64,000 nucleotides of DNA from Epiperipatus broadwayi (GCA_028023455.1 JAQFVV010006215.1:13309473-13373472); one strand, 5' to 3'; shown: positions 50,933 through 62,336, counted from the first letter of the stretch. The notes: a model not told the origin generated them from the letters alone. Numbers and translations: made by a program.

Positions 50933-52613
50933 TATTGAAGCGATCAGTGTGTATGCACACACAGAGCTTCATGTTAGTTGTTAGAAATAGTATATATTTA
51001 TAGATTTGTAAAGATCAAATATTTAATTTTTCTTTTTCTTTTCATTTGTTTTTTTTTTTGTTAAAAAGGGTAATATACACATGCATGTGTGTGTGTTGAT
51101 GAATGAGAGGGCTCATATATATGTCTTGTTTTATTGAAATGCATTTTTTTATATATATATTTAGAAAGGAAAATATATTTCGTTTGTCTTATATATTTTT
51201 CCTAAAAGACAATTCTTTCCTTGCAAATAACATTTTTATAGTTTTTTTTTTTTTTAAACATTCCGGAAAGATGTAGTTGCATGGAAGTGTTAGTTGTTTT
51301 CTCATCTTTAAAGGCCATTAAAAATGCAATTAAAATTTTCATACTTTGGTAGGATTTTGCCAACTGGTTTAAATTAAAGATCAATCAAGCAGTTTATTTT
51401 CATTTTTCTAAATTAGGCAGTTATAATATAGGTGAAAAAAAATATAGGATTAAACAAAGGATTTGCTGAGTAAAAGTTTTCATATAAATACTGGGCTAAA
51501 TTTTCTAGGGGGCAATCAAAGAATTGGAGTTAAAGAGTCAAGAGTTGTTGACAGAAAAAAAAAGTTTTTTTTTTTTTTTAAAGTTTTTAATAAGTTAAAA
51601 GTAATATCAGGAGAAGAAAAGAAGAATAAAAGTGAAAGTAAAAATCACTAATAGACTAATTGACTATATTTAAGCTGAGGACAGATAATCGCTATGGTCT
51701 GTGAGTAGAAAAAATTTACCTTTCCCTTCTCTGGGAAAATCTCCAGAAAAATGCATCTAAAGAAGAAGAAATCCAATTGATTCCATGCTGCTGCCTGAAA
51801 GAAATGGAGAACCAACTTTGAATCCAGTCTATCCTGAGTCCAGTAAAGCCAAAGGTCAATCCTGAATAAGTGAACCAGTGGGGAAATGGCTGCCTCAATC
51901 AAGGTGACAGTAATCCATCGCAAGTATGAACTTTCAGTCTTTAAAAAATATTTATATCTTAAAAATGCTTCTATAAAAACTCTAGAATATTTAATTTCCT
52001 CAGATTTATAAAATTCATAAAAGACTGTATCTTAAAAAAAATGTGTTTCAAAAGGACAGTGATATACATCAGTGTTTAGTTTTTTTTGTTATTATTTTTA
52101 ACAAGTCAATTTGTGTTATGACTAGATTACTTATTAATGGTAGGAAAAAAGACTGTAATGTCTAATTCTAAGTGGAACAAAAGATTACTATAGACTTTAT
52201 AAATACAACTTTTATGCATTTTATTTTGAGATATGCCAGTATGTTTTCTTTAGGTATAAAAATATATATTTGATTGATTAATTTATTTATGCCAATACAG
52301 TCAAGTATGGGGACAAATGATATTTTACTATTAACCCAATTTATGTATAAATTTGTTTACTTTATCCCGAATCTAAAGTGGGAGGGGAGTAATGATTTTT
52401 ATAATGGTAAAATAAGAAACAGTCAAACTTAAATTTCTTAAATCGTGTCTAATTCTGGCTTAGTTAAAAATGTCATTTATTTGAAAAAAAAAAAGGAGAG
52501 AGAGAAAAGGAAATCAAATATCTGTATTAAAATCCGCCCTCTTCCCATATATACATAATTACAGTACCTTGTTAAAGAAAATTGAAAATATAAATGAGTG
52601 TTAAAATTATTAT
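50933..52613. other. Mostly AT-rich non-coding DNA
   Basis: A less AT-rich stretch at 51690-51930 has a minus-strand open frame (51648-51923) without a recognisable domain. The rest is AT-rich with a short GT run near 51080. Confidence 0.45.
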
Positions 52614-52744
52614 GGTTCTCATCTGATCCTTCGTGTCAGCCACGGGATGGCATGATATCTAACCAAAAACATTAATATAACATTCCCGGGTTAGCGATTC
52701 TCTATTAATATTGACTTTTTTTTTTGTTTGTTTATAAAGTTTAC

Positions 52745-54085
52745 TTTTTTTCGTTTCTGAATTATTTTTTCCAAATAATATTTTTGACGATGGGATAATA
52801 GTAGTTGTTTTTTGTTAATTTTTATTGACAAGAGGGTCTTTTTTGGTGTGTGTTCAAATAGTAATTTGTGTTTTTTTTAAAAATAGTATTACTGTTTTTG
52901 TAAAATTGGATTGATAAAATTCAAGAGAGAACGGGTTTTTTTGATGGATCTTTAAATAATAATTTACATTACTTTGATAGGTTTCCATTTGATTGCGGAC
53001 AACAGTTAGTGGGAGGGGTGTTTTTGTGTACGATTAAATAATAATTTACATTACTTTGCTAGGTTTACATTTGATTGCCAACAACAATTATTGGGAGAAG
53101 TGTTGTTTTTTTTTTTCGAGTGTGTGTGTGTGTATGTTTAAATAAAAATTAAAACCGTTACTTTTATTGGTTTACATTTGATTGACAACCGATTTGACTT
53201 CCTTTCATTTATAAATTATGGTTTTGGTTCTACAAATAAATATTTTTGACAATGGGACAATAATAGTTGTTGTTTGTTTAATTTTTTATTGACAAGAGGG
53301 TGTTTTTTGGTGTAGGTTCAAATAGTAATTTGGGTTATGTTTAAATAATAAGTTACGGTCTTACTTTGATTGGTTTACATTTGATTGCCAACACTAATTA
53401 TTGGGAGAAGAGATGTTTTTTTGTGTGTACGATTGTAGACAACAATTATTGGGAGAAGGGGTGTAACCGTTTAAAGAATAGTTTACGTTACTTTTAGTGG
53501 TGGTGTACATTTGATTGCTGACAATAATTAGTGAGAGGGGTGGGTGTTTTCGGGTGATGATTAAATACTAATTTACCTTTCTTTTATTTTACATTTGATT
53601 GCCGACAACAATTATTGGGAGAAAGGGGTTGTTTTTTTGTGTACGTTTAAATAAAAATTGAAGTTACTTTTATCAGTTACATTTGATTGACAACCGATAT
53701 GACTTTCTTTTTTTTTTTTCGTTTATAAATTATGGTTTTGGTTTGCCAAAAACCTAATATTTTTGACAATGGGACAATAATAATTGTTGTTTCTTTTATT
53801 TTTATTGACAAGAGCGGGTCTTTTTCGGTGTATGTTCAAATAGTAATTTGGGTTATGTTTAACTAATAATTTACAGTCTTACTTTGATTGGTTTACATTT
53901 GATTGCCGACATTATTTGACCATTTGATTTCTGATGACAACAATTATTGGGAGAAGAGGGGTTTTTTGCGCTAGGTTTAAATAAAAATTTGAGTTACTTC
54001 TTTTATTTGACATTTGGGTTATTGCCGATGACAACAATTATTGGGAAAAGAAGGGATGTATGTTTAAATAAAAATTGAAGTTACT
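52745..54085. repeat. Higher-order tandem array inside the TIR element
   Basis: A large unit of about 460-520 bp recurs three times, marked by TTTTTGACRATGGGAYAATA at 52781, 53243 and 53760. Within it, roughly nine shorter units carry ACATTTGATTG, then ACAATTATTGGGAGAA, then GTTTAAATA at about 85-130-bp spacing. Copies differ by substitutions and T-run length. The array is T-rich on the plus strand. Confidence 0.85.
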
Positions 54086-54086
54086 T

Positions 54087-54320
54087 TTATTTTTTACATT
54101 TGACGAAGGCCATTTGGAATCCTTCAAACAAGCTTGCCTTTACGAAGTGAACCTTTCCGTCAGCAACAATGAGACTTTCAAATGAAAGCCAAAAGATGTT
54201 TTTGGACCTCAAATCTGCATATATTTGCCGAATCCAATCTTTTCTTTCAGCAGCAGGGTGTTTTTTTTTTTCTGCTGTAGAAATATTCCAGCACCGGCTT
54301 CCGTATCTGGCAATTCCCAT
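54087..54320 (-). other. Coding-like patch inside the TIR element
   Basis: A minus-strand frame of 77 codons with balanced composition encodes AERKDWIRQIYADLRSKNIF and SLIVADGKVHFVKASLFEGF. It reads like protein, unlike the array beside it. It could be a transposase remnant or captured host sequence. I recognise no domain. An A-run in the frame may mark a shift. Confidence 0.3.
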
Positions 54321-54921
54321 CTTTTCAAGTTTTCTGTCGTTGGAATTAGCTATTTCTTGGTCTCGGAAAATTTCTCACTAAAACGTGACTCAAAGCGTGA
54401 TCGTTAAAAATTTTATGCTACTCCACCCTAATCGAGAATTTAGGAGGCTTACAGCTTTACGAGGAACAATCACGACACTGTTAAAATTGTTAAAAGGTAA
54501 CTACATCAATTCATCTTTAAAAAAAAGGCCCCCAATGAAAATTTAAATAATTTTGACATGATCAAATTAACACACCTCGTACAATATTGTTACATAAGTA
54601 CATAACAGCATTACGATATAGTGCATGATACAAACAACTACAGCATTTTCCTCTGCTTTTAGCATCGGAAAAAGCCACACCGTTAGCCGCTAAGCCGAGT
54701 TAACACTCTAGATTTTATCATAGAAAGAAGACTTAACTCCGAATTAACCTCTACCTTTTAGCGTAGAAAGAAGACTTAACTCAGAGTTAACAATCTTTCT
54801 AGGATTTATTTTAGAAAGAATGCTTAAAGGCTTGGGTCCGGCTGCAGAAACGGCATATTTCTAGAAATTTAGTTAGAAATAGCGCCATCCCGCGGCTGAC
54901 ACGAAGGATCAGATGACAACC

Positions 54922-56160
54922 ACTATTATTTATTTGATTTAGATTAAGATTCTTTGTGACAATTAAAAATGAAATAATATATATGCATTTATTTACATAA
55001 TAATAATAATAGTGCTTTTTTTCTTAAATATAAAACGGGCAATATTACTTGTTACAAAGATATGTATTCATCTCACTCTATATATATATTTAGTGATGCA
55101 TGCATTTGGGGAAAGAGTAATATCTCAGCAGTAGTGTTTTTTTTTTTTGCCTCTTTAGCATTTTATGGTTAAACATTATATTTGAAATACTTTGGCATTT
55201 TATAGCTTATAAAATATGGTTATCTTAAAATTTCCCATTATTACTTATGAAACACAGGTTTAAGAAAATATCTATTCAGATATATAAGTTAATGATTTTT
55301 ATGGGCAAATATATCAGTGTTGCTTAATAGAATGATCTGTGCCTATATGGCTTTTAATAATGAATATATGTCGAATAATGCTACGCGAGCTGCCAGATGA
55401 TCTTTTCTGGAGATAGCTGTGGTAATGAGCTGATAAATGGGTATACTATATGACGATAGGGATTCAAAGCCCAGCTCCATTAATTCCTACACAGGCCAAG
55501 CTCATTGCGGATGTGTTATCATAGGAACTTATGTATATTTTATTGCTCGATTAAGGAGATTGGCCCATGTTTGACAATGCCAATAATAATATAGCCGGCA
55601 CGGGATTCAAACCCAGATGACACTGAACACTGTAATTAGATTTCTTGATCATGCCTGTTAGTAATGCTGTGTGGGATAGATAAACCATATTTACCATATA
55701 ACTATTGATAATGAAGGGAGCTAAAATTATGCTTTGGTCCACAACTCTTGCTTGGAATACTAAAAGTAATTATAATAATAAAAAATATACTTAGCTTTCC
55801 CTGTGTATGTGAACACACATGTAAATTCGTGTATATATATTTCTGGCCTCTAACCTAATATAATCAGATATTGTGTTTACTCTTGACAATTGGCATATTA
55901 ATTTTATAGTGGCATGTTTCTTAATCAAGTAGTATTATTATCAACATAAAAATTTGTTTTATGCTTACACACATATAATACTGATATTTACTATGTGTGG
56001 TAATTATTATTTCTGGTTAATTTATAATTATTGTTTTTGATTCATAATTGTGGTTGTCATGAATTCCAGTATGACTTCATTGTAATGCACACACATATTT
56101 GATATTGATGTTTTAATTGTTATTTTAGTTCATAACCTTGGTTGTCATTATTGACAGATA
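54922..56160. other. AT-rich DNA with SINE-like units
   Basis: No gene. A pair of tRNA-related units at 55440-55660 is listed separately. The remainder is AT-rich. Confidence 0.5.
55440..55660 (-). repeat. Two tRNA-related SINE-like units
   Basis: On the minus strand GGGCTTTGAATCCC (near 55457) and GGGTTTGAATCCCG (near 55600) are both close to the tRNA B-box. The second is followed by TGCCGGC, as in a tRNA 3' half. A-box-like segments upstream are weaker. Two adjacent or nested copies are likely. Confidence 0.45.
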
Positions 56161-56380
56161 ATTCTTTGTACAAATCATACATTTATCCTAGTGATATCTA
56201 AATACTGTACCTATATAAATAACTGATAGTTGAATTTTATGATTCTTTGTAAAATCATACATTTATCAGTGATATCTAAATACTGTACCTTTATAAATCA
56301 CTGATAGTTGAATATTGTAATTCTTTGTAAAAATAATACATTTATCCTAGTGATATCACTATCAATAACTGAGAGTTAAA
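56161..56380 (+). repeat. Three-copy tandem repeat, about 80 bp
   Basis: Units start ATTCTTTGTA at 56161, 56242 and 56320 and share ATACATTTATC, GTGATATC, AATACTGTACC and CTGATAGTTGAA, with decay in the third. A second small duplication (GGTTTAAATGTAACCCCA, twice) follows at about 56400-56455. Confidence 0.85.
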
Positions 56381-56699
56381 TGTTGGAATTGTTATTTTTG
56401 GTTTAAATGTAACCCCAATATTGTAATTATTATTTTTTGGTTTAAATGTAACCCCATACATGGATCATAATAAGATCCATACACTGTTATTATTATTTCT
56501 ATCTTCTAATGAATTGTATTAATAAATCATATATATCTATCCAGTTGTCATGTCATTCCCTGGTTCATCATATCAACCCAATTATATCCACACTTAATTA
56601 AATCATTTATGTGTATTCAAAACCTATGAAATATTTGAAATACTCTGAACTGTATCAGAGTATTTGGTGAGTATCTTAGATTAATTTAAGAATTCTATT

Positions 56700-56936
56700 G
56701 CATGACAGACTAATTTTGAATTAATAGAGTCCTTGTTTTACCCTGACCACCGGGACCGAAGAAAAATGATGACCATCAGGAGCGTTGGTAGGATAGTGGA
56801 GATTTTGGAGCACTGGCAAATAGGTTAAAGCTTAGTACTGTTCCGCGACTACCATATCCCAAACATGCTTGGTTTGAAGTACTTTTGCTAGGTCTCTGAA
56901 TCTTGTTGGCTGATCACACGATTCTGACCGTTACAA
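56700..56936. other. GC-richer patch beside truncated gypsy LTR, unassigned
   Basis: It contains CCCTGACCACCGGGACCG (56739-56756) and is clearly less AT-rich than the DNA to its left. It does not align with the gypsy LTR that it truncates at 56937, so it is probably another element. No termini were found. Confidence 0.35.
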
Positions 56937-57005
56937 TATATATGTCCATAATTTCACTTCTGAAATATTTGTTTTCTTTTACCAGTCATGTCACTTCCTT
57001 CTCTC
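56937..57005 (-). repeat. Truncated 3' LTR start and polypurine tract
   Basis: 56937-56993 aligns with 61304-61360, the last part of the 5' LTR copy (TATATATGT, AATTTCACTT, TCTTTTACCAGTCAT). It ends CA on the plus strand, that is, TG at the LTR start. Directly inside lies CTTCCTTCTCTC (56994-57005), a pyrimidine run that is GAGAGAAGGAAG on the element's strand, as expected for a polypurine tract. Similarity stops at 56937. Confidence 0.8.
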
Positions 57006-57299
57006 ATTTCAGAAGTAGAAATTATTTTCATTACGTATAGTCTTTGAATTGTTCGGGTATATGTCTATTTCTTGTGGGTGACTTATTTTTGTGTTGTTCT
57101 TCTTGTTTGTCTAATCCTTTTCACTATTTGCTTCTGTCACTATTTGTCTCTTTTCTTTATCTTTCCTTGCACTATTGTTTTTATCCATTTCAGTGTCCAT
57201 TTTCTTATTCTTGCTTGGTCTCCAATCCCATTGATATTCATCCGGTATTCTTTTTCGCATGTGGTTTATATGTCTTATATATTTTTTCGTTTGGACCAT

Positions 57300-58280
57300 T
57301 TATTTCATATATCTTGTTTGACATCTATTATTTAATCGTTTCCTGTATCCATGTCTTTCATTTAATATGTCTCTAAACCAGACTGGTTCTTGGTTGGTAA
57401 ATTCTTTATCCATTTTTTCATGTTGTATAATGTTGCTCTGTTTTGGATATAATGCAGTTAATTTTGTTTTCAGTTTCTGTCCACATAGTATTTCTTCTGG
57501 CGATTTACCCATGGTCATTGACGGTGTTGAATGTTGGGCCATCATGAACACTTGTAGTGATTCTTGTATATTTTTTGTTTCTGTTTTCTTCAAGTTTTGT
57601 TTCACTTGTTGTACTGCATTTTCCACTAGATCGTTTGATTGAGGATGGTATGGTGGTGGCCACACTTGTTATATATCATGTTCTTCACAAAACTTGCATT
57701 TCTGTTCCAGTGAATGCAGAGCCATTGTCAAATACTAAAACCTCCAGGTACCCATGAATCGCAAAAATGTTTTTAAGGCATTTGATTGTTTCATTCGCTG
57801 TCGTGTCTTGTACTGTAGTGCTTCAATCCATCTGGAATGTGCATCGAGTATAAACAGCATTCTCCCATCTACTGGTCTGGCATGGTCCATGTGTAGCCTC
57901 TCACACATTTTTTTTGCTGGCTGCCAGGCGGTTAGATTCTTTTGAAGCATCGCAGCATGAGTTTGGCATGCCAAACATTTCTTGATGAAGTGTTCGATGT
58001 CTTCATTTATTCTTGGCCACCATACATAGTTATGAGCCAGAGCTTTAGCTCGCACTATTCCTAGATGTCCTTCATGTAGTAATTTCAGCACTGCCTATCT
58101 GCCTGCAGTTGGTATTAGTATTCTATCACCCATTATAATACATCCTTTAAATATAGATAACTGTTGTCTATTTGACCAAATCCCGTTTGCTACATAGCTT
58201 GGTTTGCTTCTTGGCCATTCATTTCTAATCCGATCCATCAATTTTTTATATCCTTTGTCTTCTCTCATCCACTTTTCCAC
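57300..58280 (-). pseudogene. Gypsy integrase, frameshifted
   Basis: The N-terminal zinc-binding region is in 57735-58091 (LLHEGHLG, YVWWPRINEDIEHFIKKCLA, then CQ). The catalytic core follows with DHARP and ILDAHSRWIEA. The second catalytic block, FDNGSAF, lies at about 57720-57745 in another frame, so a frameshift falls between. The last frame (57300-57665) has PPYHPQSNDLVENAVQ, the third catalytic block with its glutamate intact, and a C-terminal tail. 58095-58280 is the RNase H-integrase spacer. Catalytic residues largely survive; the reading frame does not. Confidence 0.85.
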
Positions 58281-58498
58281 AATTTTATTATTTAATCTGT
58301 TTGACTTTCATCGCATCAATGTAATTAATTTCTAACTTTTCATTTCCAGTTTCATCTTTGTTGGGCAATCTTATTAATTTCTAACTCTTCATTTCCAGTT
58401 TCATCTATGTCAGGCAATCTTAATAGAGCATTAGCATGAGCTATTTCTTTCCCTCATTTATAAATCAGCACATAGTCATATGCAGCCAGTATGTTCCA

Positions 58499-58800
58499 CT
58501 ATCTCAACATACGTGGACTTAGATGTTCTGGAACTTGCCAGTCATTACCTAAAGTTGCTAAGAGAGGTTTGTGATCTATAATGATGTGAAAAGGTCTACC
58601 GAAAATAAATTGATATTTTCTTAGTGCAAAGATTATTGCTAAAGCCTCTTTGTCTATCTGACTATAGTTGCATTCTGCCTTTGATAATGTCCTTGATGCG
58701 TATGTAATCAGTCGCTCGCCATTTTTTATTGGGTGTGTCAAAACCTCTCCCACACATTTCAAATGCATCCATTGTAATTCTTACTTCTAACATGTTATCA
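58499..58800 (-). pseudogene. Gypsy RNase H domain
   Basis: The frame reads LITYASRTLSKAECNYSQID, then KEALAIIFALRKYQFIFGR, then FHIIIDHKPLLATLG, the standard gypsy RNase H blocks with the catalytic Glu (KEALAI) and Asp (IDHKPL) intact. The first aspartate block (ITMDAF) is in the neighbouring frame at 58662-59015, so a frameshift splits the domain. Confidence 0.85.
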
Positions 58801-59656
58801 AAATGTGTCAATACTGTATCTGCAGAGAGTAATTCTTTTGTTTTTTCAAACACTTCATGGATTTGGGTCCATTCCCATTTTTGGCCTTTTCTTAATTGAT
58901 ATAACGGATTTACCACCATTGCTTTGCTTTTTAAAAACATTTCAAAAAAATTTATAAGACCCAAGAAGGCTTGCAATTGTATTACATTTTTGGGTCTCTG
59001 CGCATTTTTGACCATTCACACTTTATATTTCATTGGTCTTTTCTCGTAGTTAGAAATCACATGTCCAAGAAATTCTAATTCTTGCATTTTCCATATGCAT
59101 CAGTTTGAGCCCATCTTTTAATTTATTACATACTCTAGAGAATTGCTTATATAGATCATTTTCTGTTGTGGCTGTGGCTAAAATATCATAATGTGATGTC
59201 ACTACCTGTACTTCCTGGAATAATGTGTTGAGTTTTGCCTGGAAAATGTTAGGTGGTGGTGTCACCCCGAAAGGTAACGTATTGCATTGAAACAGATCAA
59301 AAGGCGTGGTTAGTGTTAACATTTGAGCTGTTTTATTAGTTACCTTAATTTGATGGCAGGATTAAATCTAACTTTGCGAAAAAAATTTCATTGGCTAAAC
59401 TTGCTAAAAGTTCACGGATGTTCGGAACTGGATATGCCCCTTTGGATAAAAATTTGTTTACTCTTACTCGGTAATCTTCATAAATTCTAACCTGCCCATT
59501 TGGCTTTGTTACTATTACCATCAGTGTGGCCCATTTTGCGTCTTCTACCGGTGTCAAACTCCTTCGCTTACCAATTTCTGAATTTTTTTGTTTTACTTTT
59601 TTGTTTGTGCAAACGGAATCTTTCGGGCTTGTATGCAATTGATTGGGCATTTTCAC
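58800..59656 (-). pseudogene. Gypsy reverse transcriptase, catalytically dead
   Basis: Blocks in order on the minus strand are QVRIYEDYRVRVNKFLSKGA with YPVPNIREL and FFAKLDL (59345-59656, motif A aspartate present), then TPFDLFQCNTLPFGVTPPPN (59050-59322). The catalytic region reads SHYDILATATTENDL where the family has Y-L-D-D: one aspartate is lost. KNVIQLQAFLGLINFFEMFL (58662-59015) is the thumb/connection block. Three frames are needed to read it. Confidence 0.88.
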
Positions 59657-60023
59657 TTAAATCTATGTCCACTGAGTCTGATTTGAATACTCCTACTTGT
59701 TCTGAAAACAGTTCTGGATGTTCTTTAACATATTCTTGTTCAAATGACATGTGTTTTATAATTGTTACAGTAATTCCTAGCTGGTCAAACCCTTCTCTTC
59801 CTATTATCGGGACTATGTTTCCTTTTATTATATAAATAGATCAGTGCAATATTTCTTCTTTGTATCTAGTTGGAATCTTGGATTTTACTATTACTGCATT
59901 TCCACTGACATATTTGGCTCTAATGTTCATTTTCTGTATTTGTGAATCCCTTTTGCCCTCTGGTAATGTATTCCATTTTTCTTCTGATAAGAGTGATATT
60001 GTCAAGCCACTATCAATCTCCAT
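59568..60023 (-). pseudogene. Gypsy protease and protease-RT linker
   Basis: MEIDSGLTISLLSEEKWNTL (59841-60023) carries the aspartic-protease D-S-G triad and following S-L-L. The linker frame (59568-59750) has EHPELFSEQVGVFKSDSVDI and AYKPERFRLHK, the usual stretch before gypsy RT. A gap with stops separates the two. Confidence 0.75.
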
Positions 60024-60140
60024 TTCTATGTCTTTTTTTACATATGTTCAGTGTTATCATGTATTATTTTTGGATTTGTGTGCACACATTTTTTTTTTAC
60101 TTCATATTCTGTATGTCATTTCTCGTGTTTTTGGATTTCT

Positions 60141-60588
60141 GCAGACTGATATTAGATGTCCTTTCCTTCCACAATTATAACAAGGATATGTACGCCATTT
60201 GCAGTTTTTTGATATATGTCCTTGTATTCCACAACAGAAACACTTTTTATTTCCTCTGTCATTCCATTCTTTCATATTCATTATCTGTGTTTTCTCTTCA
60301 GTTTTATGTATTTCCCATGACTGCTCATCATTTATCTTGCCTCTGAAACATATTGCTTGTTCAATTACGAGCTCATATGTTGTCCCTTTTCCTTATTGCT
60401 ATGTTGTGTGTCAAATCTGTTTCCATTAACAAATTCTGACATAGCCAGTCTTCATTCATCCCCCATAACAATTGATCCAGTAGAGCTTGTTCAGCAAACT
60501 CTCCATATTGGCAATCCTTTACTAATTGTCTCAGACTTATGTCTAAATCTCTTATGCTTTCACCTCTGTATTGTTTCCTACTCTGCAA
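60141..60588 (-). pseudogene. Gypsy gag with two zinc knuckles
   Basis: A capsid fragment (60373-60588) includes ESIRDLDISLRQLVKDCQYG and EQALLDQLLWGM. Downstream in element order are two complete C-x2-C-x4-H-x4-C knuckles: CFCCGIQGHISKNC (60201-60242) and CYNCGRKGHLISVC (60141-60182). All eight metal ligands are intact. Stops interrupt the stretch between capsid and knuckles. Confidence 0.85.
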
Positions 60589-60930
60589 AATTAATCAAGC
60601 CATAAACCTCAATGGTTGTGGGTTGAAATAATTGGACAATTTGCTTATAATGTTTTTATATTCTGTTTCACCCATTATTGGCCCATTCATTGGTTTTATG
60701 TATAACTTCAATGATTCTTCTTCCCATGAGGCATGACAATGCTGCTACTTTTTTTTTTTATTCTCCATAATGCTATTTAACTTAAAAAAAATTTCGAGTT
60801 GAGTGACGTATAACAGCCATTCTCCCACATTCCCAACATCGAATTTCGAGATACTTCCTTGTCCTAATGACATATTAACTTGTTCTTACAAACTTTTGAG
60901 TTAATTGATTAATTCCATAGATTCGAGATT

Positions 60931-60947
60931 TCGCAGCGACTATGCCA
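60931..60947 (-). promoter_or_regulatory. Candidate primer-binding site
   Basis: On the element's strand TGGCATAGTCGCTGCGA begins with TGG 11 nt after the end of the 5' LTR. A primer-binding site starts with TGG because tRNAs end in CCA. The 11-nt offset is longer than usual and the tRNA is not identified. Confidence 0.4.
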
Positions 60948-60958
60948 AACTTTTGTCG

Positions 60959-61360
60959 TGTATTGAACAGATACTCCATTTATTTTGTACAACATTATAT
61001 GTGTTTATTCCAATAAGAACCGAATACAAATTACTTCATGGATTACACTATACTATTTAACATGCAAAAACAAAAGTCTTTTTATGTGCTGTGTGGTGTA
61101 TTTTCACACCTTGCCGGATTTACCTGTTCATTGGCTCGCTTCTCTCATTACTCCTATGGTTCATGCATCTGTGTTTCCACTAATCAATGTTTCCTCATGA
61201 TTTCTTTATTGTCCAGCTTGTTATCAATTTCTCCATCCATAATTTTTGTTTTCCATAATCCGTTTTATATATTTTCAATCCGCCATTTGTATAAACCACT
61301 TATATATGTTTATAATTTCACTTTTGATATAGTTGGTTTTTTCTTTTACCAGTCATTTCA
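60959..61360 (-). repeat. Gypsy 5' LTR, 402 bp
   Basis: On the plus strand it starts TGTATTGAACAG and ends GTCATTTCA (TG...CA). The left 330 bp aligns with the partial LTR at 50615-50932, the right 57 bp with the truncated 3' LTR at 56937-56993. Together these two define both boundaries. Confidence 0.88.
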
Positions 61361-62310
61361 TTTACTATAAATATTGTTATTATTTTTTTATAAAGGTCTT
61401 TATTTTAAATAAAAATGTATCTTATCATAGCATCAGAATTCTGATTTTACACTTTACTAAAAATATAGGTCTGAACCTTTTTAAAAATTGCTACATAAGA
61501 CTTTTCTTGAATTATTCTCCAGATAGAATGATGGTATGACAGGATTATGTGTTTACCGTGAATAGGCTGGTAGAAATCGTGAAAGACAGTAGATAATGGT
61601 AGTTATGGATCCTCAACAGTTGTTGCATGTTGGAATGAAACACTTTTAAAATTGTCGTCTGCAGAAAGCTACATATTTTCAGGTTTAGTTGTTTAGTATA
61701 CTAATAAAGTTTTCCCATTATGATGTGATTTTCAGCAATTACACGTTTTTTCATATTATTTGTGTTAATAATTCACAAGTTCTGTTTTTCTAATCAGCTT
61801 ATTTTTTTTTTTGATTGCTGTTAAAGAGTTGCTTGTTTTTTGTTTTTTTTTGCTGGATGAAATGATCAGAAATCCTTAATTATGATGATATTATAACTTT
61901 CTTCAAACAAGAAAGTTTTTCCCAAAGCTTTCCTTCTAAACACTATAACAAAAAGAAAAAGGCATCTCACAATTTCTTTTTATACAAATGCTATTCAATA
62001 TTAGACATAATAAATCCAGAAACTTTTATTTATTATTAGGAATTAATTTAAACAAACGAACAAAAAAAAATTACATTTTTTTTTCTTATAACAACAAAAA
62101 AAATTTATTTCATTACTGTTTATAAATAAGAATGAAAGAAAGAAATAGCTTGCAACTTTTAGAGAAAATAAATTAACTCCGACTTAGTTCTTTCTTTTTT
62201 TTTTTTTTAAATATATCTGTTAGTGTGTGGATGAAAAACTTGCCAAGACAGAGTAGCTTTATATTGAATTGAATGGAATGAAATCTAAATCAGTGCTATA
62301 TATAACTTTT
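61361..62310. other. AT-rich DNA upstream of the MKKS transcript exon
   Basis: No coding sequence is supported. It must hold an intron 3' part, and perhaps the promoter or a first exon of the downstream gene, but no TATA box, initiator or CpG-rich stretch stands out. T and A homopolymers are frequent. Confidence 0.4.
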
Positions 62311-62320
62311 TTCTTTGCAG
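62311..62320 (+). promoter_or_regulatory. Splice acceptor before the upstream-ORF exon
   Basis: TTCTTTGCAG after a T-rich tract is a good 3' splice site. It would start an exon at 62321, 16 nt before the upstream ORF's ATG, implying at least one further upstream exon. Confidence 0.55.
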
Positions 62321-62336
62321 TAAAATTTTTGTTCTG

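Larger units (their letters stand above)
52614..54921. mobile_element. TIR-bounded element with internal tandem array
   Basis: Inverted termini are nearly perfect. 52620-52651 (CATCTGATCCTTCGTGTCAG, then CC, one mismatch, GGGATGGC) is matched by the complement of 54884-54915. Weaker similarity runs about 20 bp further in on both sides (TTTCTAAC versus TATCTAAC) and 6 bp further out (GGTTNT). The flanks TTATTAT and CTATTAT may be a diverged target duplication. The interior is a higher-order tandem array, a short coding-like patch and a GC-richer right end with three copies of a roughly 55-bp unit (AGAAAGAAGACTTAACTC, 54700-54830). No transposase is recognised, so it is presumably non-autonomous. 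Confidence 0.88.
56937..61360 (-). mobile_element. Ty3/gypsy retrotransposon, degenerate
   Basis: Read on the minus strand, parts follow the gypsy order: 5' LTR (60959-61360), candidate primer-binding site (60931-60947), gag with two zinc knuckles, protease, RT, RNase H, integrase, polypurine tract (56994-57005) and the start of a 3' LTR (56937-56993). RNase H before integrase separates it from copia. Frameshifts and stops split pol into about ten frames, and the RT catalytic motif has lost an aspartate. The 3' LTR is cut off after its first 57 bp. Confidence 0.9.

Noticed and set aside
52745-54085. CRISPR-like array
   Set aside because: Repeat units are diverged, irregularly spaced and nested in a TIR element of a eukaryotic genome; no spacer pattern.
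57044-57376. Plus-strand hydrophobic frames
   Set aside because: They are antisense to the integrase tail; Phe/Leu-rich content follows from antisense Lys/Glu codons.
59942-60346. 134-codon plus-strand frame
   Set aside because: It is antisense to gypsy gag knuckles and protease, which explain the open frame.
61038-61370. 110-codon frame resembling the one at 50728-51003
   Set aside because: The similarity is that of two LTR copies; the frames run against the element's coding strand.
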